Shown: piece after piece, positions 1-9,119 of the stretch
How positions within the stretch are numbered: the stretch's first letter is position 1
Layout: each line of letters begins with the position of its first letter
Source of the DNA: Parvibaculum sp.
GTDB lineage: Bacteria; Pseudomonadota; Alphaproteobacteria; Parvibaculales; Parvibaculaceae
Assembly (NCBI GenBank): GCA_017642695.1
Contig: JAEPQD010000001.1
Coordinates: 1,373,701-1,437,700 of the forward strand
Direction of reading: 5' to 3'
DNA: 64,000 nt
Notes under the pieces: model-generated
What the model was told of the DNA's origin: nothing
What the model saw: only the letters and a program-made list of their open reading frames with translations
The model's database searches: none
Program-made: the position numbers and the translations under genes

Positions 1-1
1 G

Positions 2-943
2 ATGACGGCGGCACTGGAAAACGGGACGTCGTTTCGCGAGACATGCCGGATCGTTCTTGCTGATGGTGAGATTCGCCACATCCGCGTCGAGGCCGAGGTG
101 GTGCGCGACGCGAAAGGCCGGGTCGGGCGTCTCATCGGTACGGTTCTCGATATTACCGATCTCCAGAAGACGGCCGAGGAACTGCGCGCCGCGCGCAATC
201 GGGCGGAGCAGGCGAACAAGGCGAAGTCGCAGTTCCTGGCGAATATGAGCCATGAACTGCGCACGCCGCTCAACGCCATTATCGGATTTTCGGAACTCAT
301 GGCGACGGACGCCATAGGTCCGTTGGACCATTCGCAATATCAAGCCTATGCGAAGGATATAAACGACAGCGGGCTCCATCTCCTCGCCATCGTCAACGAC
401 ATTCTCGATCTCAGCCGGATCGAGGCGGGCGTGACGGAACTCGAGGAGGCAGAGATCGATCTGGACGAGTTGTGTGCGGTTTGCCTTCGCACGGTGGAGG
501 GCAGGGCGCGAACGGCGAAGCTCTGTCTCGGTGTCGATCTGTCTGCGGGACTGCCGCCACTCTGGGCCGACCCCCGTCTTGTGAAGCAGATCCTGATCAA
601 CCTGCTCTCCAACGCGGTCAAGTTCACGCCGCCCGGAGGCACTGTCCGCCTCTCGGCGCATCTCAGGTCCGGCAACGGTCTCTCGCTCGCGGTCGAGGAT
701 AGCGGTATCGGCATCGCCGCCGAAGATCTCGACCGCGTCGTCGAACCTTTCATGCAGGTCGAGGGCGATCTCGCGCGGCGCTTCGAAGGCGTCGGGCTCG
801 GCCTCGCGCTGTGCAAGCGGTTCGTGGAGCTTCACGGCGCCACCCTTGCGATCTCCAGCGAGCTGGGCCGCGGCACGCGCGTCGATATCCACTTTCCCGC
901 CGCGCGCACCCTTGCTGCGAGCGCTATCGGGGTGGGTGCCTGA
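2..943 (+). CDS. PAS-containing sensor histidine kinase, 5' end outside the window
   Basis: C-terminal 313 residues of a sensor histidine kinase. The visible part opens with the second half of a PAS/PAC fold (ending in LIGTVLDITDLQK), then a HisKA domain with the H-box SHELRTPLNAII (His 84 of the visible part, the expected autophosphorylation site). An HATPase_c domain follows with an N-box (LINLLSNAVKF), G1 (EDSGIGI) and G2 (GVGLGLALCK). The first half of the PAS fold is missing, so the ATG at position 2 is probably internal and the true start lies upstream. There is no receiver domain. It ends 115 bases before the cheA-like gene and could feed that pathway or be an independent two-component kinase; its partner is not visible. 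Confidence 0.88.
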   Translation: MTAALENGTSFRETCRIVLADGEIRHIRVEAEVVRDAKGRVGRLIGTVLDITDLQKTAEELRAARNRAEQANKAKSQFLANMSHELRTPLNAIIGFSELMATDAIGPLDHSQYQAYAKDINDSGLHLLAIVNDILDLSRIEAGVTELEEAEIDLDELCAVCLRTVEGRARTAKLCLGVDLSAGLPPLWADPRLVKQILINLLSNAVKFTPPGGTVRLSAHLRSGNGLSLAVEDSGIGIAAEDLDRVVEPFMQVEGDLARRFEGVGLGLALCKRFVELHGATLAISSELGRGTRVDIHFPAARTLAASAIGVGA

Positions 944-1058
944 GCGCATCGCGCTACAAGTATTTATGAAGTAATAACGTAAATAAATACGGATTTAATA
1001 CTATTTTCAACAATAACAAATAGGATTTTCATTAAATTAATCAAGTAGGACGCTAGAA
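944..1058 (+). promoter_or_regulatory. AT-rich intergenic region upstream of the chemosensory operon
   Basis: These 115 bases between the histidine kinase stop and the cheA start are strikingly AT-rich (about 960-1055), unlike the GC-rich surroundings. This is where the promoter of the che operon should lie. Several TATA-like hexamers are present, so no single -35/-10 pair can be assigned. The ribosome binding site before the ATG at 1059 is weak. Confidence 0.5.
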
Positions 1059-3989
1059 ATGGATGACCTTGTTAGAGAATTTCTTGCGGAAACCTGTGAA
1101 TCTCTGGATGTGCTCGACAGCGAAATCGTCGAACTCGAACAGCGGCCCGGCGACCCGGCGCTTCTCGGCAGCATCTTCCGCGTCATGCACACCATCAAGG
1201 GCACCTGCGGCTTTCTTGGCCTGCCAAGGCTCGAGTCCGTCGCCCATGCAGCGGAAGACGTGCTCGGCCGGGTGCGGGACGGCGAACTCGACGTTTCCCA
1301 AGACGTCATTTCGCAGGTTCTGGCGGCGCTCGATTGCATCAAGGAACTGGTCACGGTGCTGTCCGAGACCGGCAGCGAACCGCAGGGCAGCGACGACGAA
1401 CTGATCGGTGCGTTGCGACGCATCGCGAGTGGTGGCGCGCCGGAGGCCGCGACACAGACATCGGCACCGGTGGAAAAGGAAGGCGCGCTCCATGAGCGTG
1501 CGGGAGGTGCGTCCGGCATCGACGCGGCCTGCGAGCTGGCCTGTGCGGGGTTCATGTCGAAATCGTCCGAAGGCGCGGCGCTCGGCGCCGACATGCTGAA
1601 ACTGCAATTTGCGCTGGCCGGCGGCTTCGAGGCGGCGCTGCAGGAAACACCCGGCGCGGATGTGGCCGACGTCCTGACTTGCCTGGCGGAAAACGGCTGG
1701 AATGCTGGTGACATCGCGCTTCTGAAGGAAGAGCTCGCGGCAGCCTTCCGCACGCTCGGTGTGGAAGAAGATGACGTTGCCGCGCTGATGAGGCTGCTGT
1801 CGAGGGAAGAGGAGGCGTCGCCCGAGGTGGCCGAGGCCGTACCCGCATCCGCTCCCGCTGCGACTCCGGAGGCCACACAATCCGCCGGCAAGCCGGCCGA
1901 CAGGCAGGACGCCGCCGGGCAGACGCAAACGCTTCGCGTCAACATCAATGTCCTTGAAGACCTCATGACGCTGGTGAGTGAGCTCGTTCTCACCCGCAAT
2001 CAGCTCCTTCAGATCATGCGCAACCAGGACGACACCCCCTTCGCTGCGCCGCTTCAGCGGCTCAACCAGGTGACGACGGAACTGCAGGAAAGCGTGATGA
2101 TGACGCGCATGCAGCCGATCGGGAATGCCTGGGGAAAGCTGCCGCGCCTTATCCGCGATCTCTCGCAGGAACTGGGCAAGAAGATCGACCTCGTCATGAC
2201 GGGCGCCGATACGGAACTCGACCGCCAGATTCTCGAGTCGATCCGAGATCCGCTGACACACATGGTCCGCAACTCCGCCGATCACGGTATCGAATCGGCC
2301 GCCGCGCGGCTGGAGGCGGGCAAGCCCGAACACGGCACGATCGAGCTCACGGCGCGGCATGAAGGCGGCCACATCGTCGTGATGATCGCAGATGACGGCC
2401 GGGGCCTGCCCACGGCGCGCATCAGGGAAAAGGTGATTGCCAACGGACTGGCGACCGAAACCCAGCTCGACGGGATGAGCGAGCAGCAGATCCAGCAGTT
2501 CATCTTCTATCCGGGTTTCTCGACGGCCGCCGCGGTCACCAGCGTCTCCGGCCGCGGTGTCGGAATGGACGTCGTACGCAACAACATCGAGAAGATCGGC
2601 GGCATCATCGAGTTTCAGTCGACCGAGGGTGTCGGCTCTCGCTTCACGATCAAGATACCGCTGACGCTCGCTATCGTTTCGGCGCTTATCGTCGAATGCG
2701 AAGGGGAACGCTTCGCCATGCCGCAGAACAGCGTGGTCGAACTTGTGCGCATCAGCCGGACTTCCGGAAAGGGCCTGGAAAACGTCAATGGCCGTCCGGT
2801 CTACCGGCTGCGTGACCGGTTGCTGCCGCTCGCCTCGCTGGGTGAGATTCTCGGCATCGACGGCGCGGACGGAAACTCGAAACGCGCGGACGCGGACAGC
2901 CTCTATGTCGTGGTCTCCCAGGTCGGTTCATTTGTCTTCGGCATCATCGTCGACAAGGTATTCGACACGGAAGAAATCGTCGTAAAGCCGGTTTCGCGCT
3001 GCATGCGCCACATCTCCTGCTTCTCCGGCACAACGATCCTGGGCGACGGACGAGTGATCATGATTCTCGATCCGAACGGACTCTCTTCTGCGATCTCCGC
3101 ATCGCCGCACGCCGAGGCGGCCGCGCACCGCAGCGCCGGCACGAGGGCTCACAGCGCGCGTGAAGCCGTCTCCATGCTTGTCTTCGAAGCGGGCGGCGAT
3201 GGACCAAAGGCCGTACCGCTGTCGCTCGTGGCGCGGCTCGAGGAGACAGACATCGCCGCCGCCGAAAAAGCGGGTGCACGGACGGTTCTGCAGTATCGCG
3301 GCGGTCTGATGCCGCTGATCGATCTGGATGGGCGTCCGGCGGAGCGCGAGGGGAAACATCCGATCCTTGTCTTTGTCGACGGGCAGCGCATGCTTGGCCT
3401 CGTCGTCGATCGCGTCATCGATATCGTCGAAGCGCCGCTCGATCTGCATCTCGCGGGGGGCACCCGTCCGGGCATCCTCGGCAGTGCCATCATCGCAGGC
3501 GCTGCCACCGACATCATCGATACGGTGCATTATCTTCGTCTGAGCGATGCTGACTGGTTCGAGGTCGAAACAGAACAGCCGTTCGGCGCGGACGGCGATC
3601 GCCACGTTCTTCTCGTCGAAGACAGCGCCTTCTTCCGCAATCTGCTGATGCCCATGCTCACCATTGCCGGCTACGCCGTGACCGTCGCAGAAGACGGCGA
3701 AGCTGCGCTGTCGCTCTGCCAGGAAGATGGGCCTTTCGACGTCGTCGTCTCCGATATCGAAATGCCTGGCCTCTCCGGCTTCGAACTCGTGCGTGCCCTG
3801 CGCGCGGATGACCGGCTTCAGAATGTACCGATCCTCGCCCTGTCCTCGCACGCAAATCCCAAGGACATCGAACGCGGTCTGGATGCGGGCTTCACCGACT
3901 ATGTGACGAAACTGGACCCGAAAGCGCTGCTGGACGCGCTTTCCCGTGCCATGTCCGCGGAAGCGGGAACGAAGGAGATCGCGGCATGA
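1059..3989 (+). CDS. cheA: Hybrid chemotaxis histidine kinase CheA with two CheW-like modules and a C-terminal receiver
   Basis: Core kinase of a chemosensory array, 976 aa (E. coli CheA is about 650). Visible domains: an N-terminal HPt with HTIKGTCGF (phospho-accepting His44); a variable linker to about residue 290; the dimerisation helices (near 300-360, ELVLTRNQL); an HATPase domain with MVRNSADHGIE, DDGRGL and GRGVGMDVV; and a CheW-like P5 (about 525-660). A second, more degenerate CheW-like stretch follows (about 690-810), then a CheY-like receiver (about 845-970) with acceptor Asp899 in VVVSDIEMPG. This hybrid architecture is typical of alternative chemosensory systems rather than the E. 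coli flagellar paradigm. The stop overlaps the cheW start, implying translational coupling. No chemoreceptor gene lies in this window. Confidence 0.93.
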   Translation: MDDLVREFLAETCESLDVLDSEIVELEQRPGDPALLGSIFRVMHTIKGTCGFLGLPRLESVAHAAEDVLGRVRDGELDVSQDVISQVLAALDCIKELVTVLSETGSEPQGSDDELIGALRRIASGGAPEAATQTSAPVEKEGALHERAGGASGIDAACELACAGFMSKSSEGAALGADMLKLQFALAGGFEAALQETPGADVADVLTCLAENGWNAGDIALLKEELAAAFRTLGVEEDDVAALMRLLSREEEASPEVAEAVPASAPAATPEATQSAGKPADRQDAAGQTQTLRVNINVLEDLMTLVSELVLTRNQLLQIMRNQDDTPFAAPLQRLNQVTTELQESVMMTRMQPIGNAWGKLPRLIRDLSQELGKKIDLVMTGADTELDRQILESIRDPLTHMVRNSADHGIESAAARLEAGKPEHGTIELTARHEGGHIVVMIADDGRGLPTARIREKVIANGLATETQLDGMSEQQIQQFIFYPGFSTAAAVTSVSGRGVGMDVVRNNIEKIGGIIEFQSTEGVGSRFTIKIPLTLAIVSALIVECEGERFAMPQNSVVELVRISRTSGKGLENVNGRPVYRLRDRLLPLASLGEILGIDGADGNSKRADADSLYVVVSQVGSFVFGIIVDKVFDTEEIVVKPVSRCMRHISCFSGTTILGDGRVIMILDPNGLSSAISASPHAEAAAHRSAGTRAHSAREAVSMLVFEAGGDGPKAVPLSLVARLEETDIAAAEKAGARTVLQYRGGLMPLIDLDGRPAEREGKHPILVFVDGQRMLGLVVDRVIDIVEAPLDLHLAGGTRPGILGSAIIAGAATDIIDTVHYLRLSDADWFEVETEQPFGADGDRHVLLVEDSAFFRNLLMPMLTIAGYAVTVAEDGEAALSLCQEDGPFDVVVSDIEMPGLSGFELVRALRADDRLQNVPILALSSHANPKDIERGLDAGFTDYVTKLDPKALLDALSRAMSAEAGTKEIAA

Positions 3990-4474
3990 CGATGGAGGTA
4001 CAGATGAACGACCCTGTAGGTAATACGGAATCGGCGACCGACGACTATGTGACGATGACGGTTGGAGGCCAGACGTTCGGCGTGCCGGTTCTCAATGTTC
4101 GCGATGTGCTGAGCCCGCAATGCATCACGCGCATACCGCTCGCACCCGCGGAGATTGCCGGTTCGCTCAACCTGCGCGGTCGCATCGTAACGGCGATTGA
4201 CATGCGCCGGCGTCTCAACCTGCCGTCGGATGGCTTTGCTGAGCGCGCCATGGCCGTCGTCGTGGAGCATGACGACGAGCCGTTCAGCCTTCTGGTCGAC
4301 GAGGTTGGAGAGGTGCTGAGCCTGCCCGCCCACCGACGCGAAGCCGTGCCCGCGACGCTCGACGCGCAGTGGCGGGAGGTTTCGCAGGGAATCTATCGAC
4401 TGGATGAAGGCCTGCTCCTGGTGCTTAGCGTCGCCAGCGTGCTGGGAGCGATCGGCGCGGTAACGGTTCATTGA
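3986..4474 (+). CDS. cheW: Chemotaxis scaffold protein CheW
   Basis: 162-aa CheW-domain protein that would couple chemoreceptors to CheA. It has the expected pattern: VTMTVGGQTFGVPVLNVRDVL, then ITRIPLAPAEIAGSLNLRGRIVTAIDMRRRL, the conserved CheW core. The ATG at 3986 overlaps the cheA stop and has GAAGGAG eight bases upstream. A second ATG at 4004 also has a good site (GGAGG at 3994-3998), so the true start may be either. It lies between cheA and cheY in a tight operon. Confidence 0.93.
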   Translation: MTMEVQMNDPVGNTESATDDYVTMTVGGQTFGVPVLNVRDVLSPQCITRIPLAPAEIAGSLNLRGRIVTAIDMRRRLNLPSDGFAERAMAVVVEHDDEPFSLLVDEVGEVLSLPAHRREAVPATLDAQWREVSQGIYRLDEGLLLVLSVASVLGAIGAVTVH

Positions 4475-4494
4475 ATATCGAAGAGGGGAACAAG

Positions 4495-4881
4495 ATGGCA
4501 GTCGACATGAAGATGCCGATCCTGATCGTGGACGATTACAAGACCATGCTCAGAATCGTCAGGAACCTGCTCACCAAGCTGGGCTTTTCCGACATAGACG
4601 AGGCGACCGACGGTACGAGCGCCCTCGAAAAGCTGCATGCCCGGCGCTACGGCCTCGTCATCTCCGACTGGAACATGCAGCCCATGACGGGCTACGAGCT
4701 CTTGCAGAAGGTGAGGGCCGACGATGCGCTGAAGGCGATGCCTTTCGTGATGGTGACGGCCGAGTCGAAGGTCGAGAACGTGATCGCGGCACGCCAAGCG
4801 GGCGTCAACAACTACATCATCAAGCCCTTCAGCGCCGAAGTGCTCAAGGCGAAGCTCAAGACCGTTCTGGGGGACTTCTGA
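4495..4881 (+). CDS. cheY: Chemotaxis response regulator CheY
   Basis: Single-domain receiver of 128 aa. It carries the acidic pair in LIVDDYKTM, the acceptor Asp58 in VISDWNMQP, Thr88 in VMVTAES and Lys110 in NNYIIKPFS. The SDWNM block and PFSAEVLKAKL end resemble the flagellar-switch-binding CheY family, so this is probably the diffusible output of the pathway. The ATG at 4495 is chosen because AGAGGGG lies six bases upstream; a TTG at 4471 overlapping the cheW stop would only add eight residues. The stop shares one base with the start of the next gene. Confidence 0.93.
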   Translation: MAVDMKMPILIVDDYKTMLRIVRNLLTKLGFSDIDEATDGTSALEKLHARRYGLVISDWNMQPMTGYELLQKVRADDALKAMPFVMVTAESKVENVIAARQAGVNNYIIKPFSAEVLKAKLKTVLGDF

Positions 4882-5378
4882 TGACGGGGACGGGAAGGCT
4901 CGAAATCGTGGAACGGCTCACCAACGAGTGCATAGACCTGTGCCGCACCGTGCTGCGCAGCCGCAAGTATCTGGATCCTCTTCTCGAGCCGGCCTTCCGG
5001 GAGGCGAGGGTGAAACGGGCGGTCGACGAGCAGAAAACAGCCATCGCGGAAATGGAGTCAGCCGTATCCCGCATTCTGACCGCAGCCGAGGATATCGCGG
5101 AACTCGATCTTGCCGCCGCCGATGCTGCGGAGCGTATCGCAGCGTCCTACGACAAGATCGTGGAGGCCTGCTGTTTCCAGGACATAACGGGGCAACGCCT
5201 TTCCGGTGTTGTGGAAACGCTCGGCCGTGTCGGCGAGGCGCTGGACAGCGTCGCCGAGGGCCGGCCCCTCGCGGAGATCGCGGAGGAAAAGGAGAGTCTG
5301 CTGAACGGCCCCGCACTTCCCGGTCGCGGGCTCGAACAGGACCTGGTGGATCGCCTCCTCGCGGACGGCAACGGTTGA
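4881..5378 (+). CDS. CheZ-like chemotaxis phosphatase
   Basis: 165-aa predominantly helical protein. Residues 97-105 read ACCFQDITGQ, matching the CheZ signature QDxTGQ in which Asp and Gln act in dephosphorylating CheY-P (Asp101 and Gln105 here). The first 90 residues look like a long helical hairpin rich in Ala, Glu and Arg. CheZ is well known in gamma- and betaproteobacteria; CheZ-like proteins of this shorter form occur in several alternative che operons. The gene is directly downstream of cheY and starts in its stop codon (TGATG), which fits a role as its phosphatase. Assignment rests on the motif and position. Confidence 0.75.
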   Translation: MTGTGRLEIVERLTNECIDLCRTVLRSRKYLDPLLEPAFREARVKRAVDEQKTAIAEMESAVSRILTAAEDIAELDLAAADAAERIAASYDKIVEACCFQDITGQRLSGVVETLGRVGEALDSVAEGRPLAEIAEEKESLLNGPALPGRGLEQDLVDRLLADGNG

Positions 5379-5388
5379 GAGTTGCGCA

Positions 5389-6513
5389 ATGAAAGCCGGC
5401 TTGCATCAACGGAACGGCAGCGAGCCCGAGACCTGCAGGGTCATGGTGGTTGATGACTCGGCGATTGCCAGGGGAATCGTCGTCAGGACGCTTCAGGAGG
5501 AACCGGGTATCGAAGTCGTCGCGTCCGTGCCCAACGGCCTCATGGCGCTGAAGGCGATGGCTGCTCATGACATGGACGTCGTGGTACTCGACATCGAAAT
5601 GCCCGAACTCGACGGTCTTGCGGCCTTGCCGCGTCTTCTGGAGGCGAAGCCGAATCTGAAGGTCATCATGGTCTCTTCGGCGAGTCAGCGCGATGCCGAC
5701 ATCTCGCTGAAGACCATGGCGATGGGCGCGGCGGACTATGTGGCGAAGCCGAGTGCGGGTCTTGGCGGCGCCGAAAGCTTCCGCGCCGAACTCGTGCGCA
5801 AGGTGCGGGCCCACGCCGCTTCGCGCAAGCCCGCACCGAAGCGGCCACCGCGGGAGAAGCCGCCTGTCCGCGAAGTGGCAGCGACGGCACCTGTCCCTAT
5901 ACGGCGCAGGGCCGCCGCGGAGAAACGCTGTCCTGAACTCATTGCGATCGGCTCCTCGACGGGAGGCCCGCAGGCCCTTGCGGAAGTTCTGCGCGACCTT
6001 GCGCCCCGCATCACTCAGCCAATTCTGATCACGCAGCATATGCCCGCGACCTTCACCACGCTTCTTGCAGAGCATATGAGCCGGTATTCGGGCCGCCCTG
6101 CCGCGGAAGCGCGCGACGGCGAAACGATTGAGGCGGGCCGCATCTACATCGCGCCGGGAGGCAAGCATCTCCTGGTCGAACCGCGCGCGGCCGGTGGATT
6201 GCTCGTGCGGCTCGATGATGGGCCGCCGGAAAATTCGTGCAAGCCTGCCGTCGATCCGATGCTCCGCTCTCTTGCGCGTGTCTTCGGAGAAAAACTGCTC
6301 GTCGTGATTCTGACGGGCATGGGAAACGACGGCTTGAAGGGCTGCGAGGTCGTTGCGCGAGAAGGGGGACGCGTGCTTGCTCAGGACCGGGAGACGAGCG
6401 TCGTCTGGGGGATGCCCGGAGCCGTAGCGCAGGCTGGGCTCTGCGAGGAAATTCTGCCGCTGCGGCAGATTGGGCCGGCAATCGCGCGTATTGCCGGGGG
6501 AGAGGGGAAATGA
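5389..6513 (+). CDS. cheB: Chemoreceptor glutamate methylesterase CheB
   Basis: 374-aa two-domain protein: an N-terminal receiver (VMVVDDSAIARG, acceptor Asp68 in VVVLDIEMPELDG), a basic Pro-rich linker near 140-180, and a C-terminal methylesterase domain. The catalytic triad is recognisable as Ser190 in IGSSTGGPQ, His217 in ITQHMPATFT and Asp314 in MGNDGLKGC. It removes methyl groups from (or deamidates) chemoreceptors when phosphorylated by CheA, giving adaptation. Its stop overlaps the cheR start by three bases (ATGA). Confidence 0.96.
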   Translation: MKAGLHQRNGSEPETCRVMVVDDSAIARGIVVRTLQEEPGIEVVASVPNGLMALKAMAAHDMDVVVLDIEMPELDGLAALPRLLEAKPNLKVIMVSSASQRDADISLKTMAMGAADYVAKPSAGLGGAESFRAELVRKVRAHAASRKPAPKRPPREKPPVREVAATAPVPIRRRAAAEKRCPELIAIGSSTGGPQALAEVLRDLAPRITQPILITQHMPATFTTLLAEHMSRYSGRPAAEARDGETIEAGRIYIAPGGKHLLVEPRAAGGLLVRLDDGPPENSCKPAVDPMLRSLARVFGEKLLVVILTGMGNDGLKGCEVVAREGGRVLAQDRETSVVWGMPGAVAQAGLCEEILPLRQIGPAIARIAGGEGK

Positions 6514-7328
6514 ACAATCTTGAATTCGATTATCTGAAACAGATTCTCTACGAACGGTCCGGTCTCGTCGTGACGCCCGAAAAGGGATACTTGATCGAGA
6601 GCCGTCTCTCGCCCATCGCGCGACGGCGCGGCGTTGCAAGTGTTGGTCATCTCATCGAGGAAATCCGGCGCACGCGGGATGAGACGGTTCTTCGGCAGGT
6701 TGTCGACGCAATGACGACCAACGAGACGCTCTTCTTCCGCGATGGGTGGCCGTTCGAGCGGCTGAAAAACAGCCTGCTGCCGGAAGTGATGTCCATGGCG
6801 GGTTCGTCGCGCCGTATCCGCATCTGGAGCGCGGCCTGTTCTAGCGGCCAGGAGCCATATTCGCTCGCCATGACCATTGCCGAAATGGGCGCTGCGCTCG
6901 CGGGGTGGCAGATCCAGATCGTCGCCACGGATATTTCGGAGGCGATGCTTGCGCGTGCCGAGGCGGGCCGCTACTCGATGTTCGAGGTATCGCGAGGACT
7001 GCCCGAGCATCTCCTTTCCAGGTATTTCGTACCCGAGAAAGACGGTTGGCGCGTTAAGGACAGCTTGCGCGAGATGATCGAGTTTCGTCGCTACAATCTG
7101 CTGGACGATCCGGCTGCGAACAGCATGGGGCCTTTCGATATCGTCTTCTGCCGCAATGTGCTGATCTATTTCGATGAGGCAACCCGGAAGCGAGTCTTCG
7201 ATGCGCTCGCCCGAACGATGCGGCCGTGGGGGGTTCTCTGCCTCGGCGGTGCCGAAACGGTGGTTGGCATTTCCAGTGCTTTTCGCGTACTCGCCGGTGA
7301 ACGAGGTCTGTTCGGCCTCGCGCGATAG
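6510..7328 (+). CDS. cheR: Chemoreceptor methyltransferase CheR
   Basis: 272-aa SAM-dependent methyltransferase with an N-terminal helical CheR domain (NNLEFDYLKQILYERSGL) and a Rossmann domain bearing WSAACSSGQEPYSLAM and FDIVFCRNVLIYF, both hallmark CheR blocks. It methylates glutamates on chemoreceptors, opposing CheB. The reading frame is open further upstream, but the ATG at 6510 is preferred because it starts the recognisable domain, overlaps the cheB stop and has AGAGGGGA just upstream. It is the last gene of the che operon. Confidence 0.96.
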   Translation: MNNLEFDYLKQILYERSGLVVTPEKGYLIESRLSPIARRRGVASVGHLIEEIRRTRDETVLRQVVDAMTTNETLFFRDGWPFERLKNSLLPEVMSMAGSSRRIRIWSAACSSGQEPYSLAMTIAEMGAALAGWQIQIVATDISEAMLARAEAGRYSMFEVSRGLPEHLLSRYFVPEKDGWRVKDSLREMIEFRRYNLLDDPAANSMGPFDIVFCRNVLIYFDEATRKRVFDALARTMRPWGVLCLGGAETVVGISSAFRVLAGERGLFGLAR

Positions 7329-7521
7329 GCGCATCGCCAGAAAAGACCGGGACAATAACGATTGCTTCCCGGCCCATTTGTCCGGGACGACTTCGCGTTG
7401 AGGGCGCTGCCGCGGCTTCTTCCCCGCACGGCCGTCGGTTCCAACCCGCACCAGACAATTTATCCCCGCCCATGACATGCTGACCGATGCTTTCGCTCTT
7501 CATGGACGAAGGGAGAGAAAG

Positions 7522-7791
7522 ATGGCGAAGCTTTTCGATGAAGCCGCGGCGAATGGCAGTTCCGAGCCCATGCCCTGGCAGGGCGGTACCGGCACCTTCT
7601 GGGTCTGGGGCGCGTTCGACGGCGCGAGCGTCATGCTGGAAGCAAGTCCCGACGGCGAAAACTGGTTCACCGTCGGGGAGTCCGTGCAATTCAGCGAGCG
7701 CGGCATTGCCGCCTTTGCACTCGGGCCCTGCCGCCTCCGCGCGACCATCGCGAATGCGGGCGCGGATACGAGCATCTCCGCCGTTGTCTAG
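7522..7791 (+). CDS. Small hypothetical protein, beta-rich
   Basis: 89-aa protein of unknown function with a strong GGGAG ribosome binding site six bases before the ATG. It is rich in short hydrophobic strands and Gly turns ([24 protein letters not shown]) and has no signal peptide or membrane segment. The strand pattern is reminiscent of small phage-structural proteins, but it stands alone with no other phage gene nearby, so no function is assigned. Its TAG stop overlaps the stop of the convergent SDR gene in a shared CTAG. Confidence 0.65.
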   Translation: MAKLFDEAAANGSSEPMPWQGGTGTFWVWGAFDGASVMLEASPDGENWFTVGESVQFSERGIAAFALGPCRLRATIANAGADTSISAVV

Positions 7792-8573
7792 CGGCGCCCC
7801 GCAAAGGGATGGGTGCTGGAAAGGCCGCCATCGACGGCGATCGCCTGTCCGTTGACGTAGGACGCATCGTCGCTCGCGAGGAACAGCGCGGCCTGCGCGA
7901 TTTCGGGCGGCAAGCCATAGCGCTTCAGCGGGTTGAGCTGGCCGATCTTGTCGTCGGTGCCGCGGGCGCGCGCGCCGTCGAAGATCGGCTTCGTCATCCC
8001 GGTTTCGATGAGACCGGGGCAGATCGCGTTCACGCGCACGCCGGTGCCGTAGAGCTCGTTGGCGACGGTCTGCACGAGGCTCACCACGCCCGCCTTGCTC
8101 GCGCTGTAGGGCGTGCCGCCGGCATTGGCGCGCAACCCCGCGACGGAAGCCGTGCAGATGATCGAGCCCTTGCCTTGGCGGATCATGTGCGGGCTCGCCG
8201 CCTTGATCGCAAGGAACGGACCGATCAGGTTTACCGCGAGGATTTCCTTCCAGTAATCGACCGTCTGCTCCTGCAGCGGAACCATGCCGCCGCTGATGCC
8301 CGCATTGGCATAGAGCACGTCGAGCCCGCCGAATTCCGAGATGCAATGCTCGACGAAGCCCTTGACCGCGTCCTCGTCGCTGACATCGGCCGCGACCGAT
8401 GAAACGGCGCCGCCTTCCTTGCGGATCATCTCGGCGGTTTCGTCCACTGCGTCTTCCACGCGGTCGACCGCCACGACTCTCGCGCCCTCATGGGCAAAAA
8501 GAAGGGCGCTGGCCCGGCCGATGCCGCTGCCAGCGCCCGTTACGATTGCCTGTTTTCCCGATAGCCGTCCCAT
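7788..8573 (-). CDS. Short-chain dehydrogenase/reductase (SDR) family oxidoreductase
   Basis: 261-aa classical SDR. The cofactor motif is TGAGSGIG near the N-terminus with VAVDR at the end of beta-2 (acidic residue favours NAD). It also has YANAGISGG, the catalytic Ser in CTASVAG, and the YSASK Tyr-Lys pair. The end [11 protein letters not shown] is the usual substrate-loop-distal block. The start at 8573 has GGGAGAAG upstream and begins the Rossmann fold. Substrate unknown. Confidence 0.9.
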   Translation of the reverse strand: MGRLSGKQAIVTGAGSGIGRASALLFAHEGARVVAVDRVEDAVDETAEMIRKEGGAVSSVAADVSDEDAVKGFVEHCISEFGGLDVLYANAGISGGMVPLQEQTVDYWKEILAVNLIGPFLAIKAASPHMIRQGKGSIICTASVAGLRANAGGTPYSASKAGVVSLVQTVANELYGTGVRVNAICPGLIETGMTKPIFDGARARGTDDKIGQLNPLKRYGLPPEIAQAALFLASDDASYVNGQAIAVDGGLSSTHPFAGRR

Positions 8574-8652
8574 CAGTCTTCTCCCGATATCGCTGTTTTT
8601 CGATGCCGGGACTTTAGGCGCTGGGGACGTAGGGGAACAGCCGAAAAGCGGC

Positions 8653-9012
8653 CTAGAAGGCCTTCCCTTCGCTGACCGACCACTCGACATTGCCCTGCTC
8701 GCCTTCGATCACGCCGGAGCTGCCGACGGCTGGGGCTTCCTCGATGGGCGCGGTGCAGTTTTCCGGCTGCTCGCCGACCGTGGTGCAGATCGTGTTGTCA
8801 CTCACGCGCCACGTGCCCTGCGATTCCGAGCCATCCGCACCCTTCACGACGATGCTGGATTCGTCGGGATAGTAGATCTTGGTCACCGCGCCGTCCGGTC
8901 CGGTAAGCGTCACCGTATTGCCGACAAGGCCCGCGCCCACATTGGCGCTTGCCGCGCCTGCAAGCGCGAACGTCGAAACGGCGAAAGCGGCGGCGAGAAC
9001 GAATTTTTTCAT
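8653..9012 (-). CDS. Secreted hypothetical protein
   Basis: 119-aa protein with a clear Sec signal peptide ([18 protein letters not shown], cleavage likely after ASA at residue 23). The mature part is small and acidic with two Cys (in [15 protein letters not shown]) that could form a disulfide, and a repeated strand-turn pattern ([20 protein letters not shown]). It is not recognised as a named family; the look is of a periplasmic or secreted beta protein. It precedes the SDR gene on the same strand. Confidence 0.75.
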   Translation of the reverse strand: MKKFVLAAAFAVSTFALAGAASANVGAGLVGNTVTLTGPDGAVTKIYYPDESSIVVKGADGSESQGTWRVSDNTICTTVGEQPENCTAPIEEAPAVGSSGVIEGEQGNVEWSVSEGKAF

Positions 9013-9119
9013 TGATACCTCCCCAAAAAATATCCGTGTACGAAGAAGGGCTTATCCCGTCGTCGTTAACCATGACTCTACATGGCCGGAGGAGGTGGAC
9101 AAGGGGGCGGCGCTGAAAA

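Noticed and set aside
4918-6639. A 573-codon minus-strand frame opposite cheB
   Set aside because: Antisense shadow of cheZ-like, cheB and cheR.
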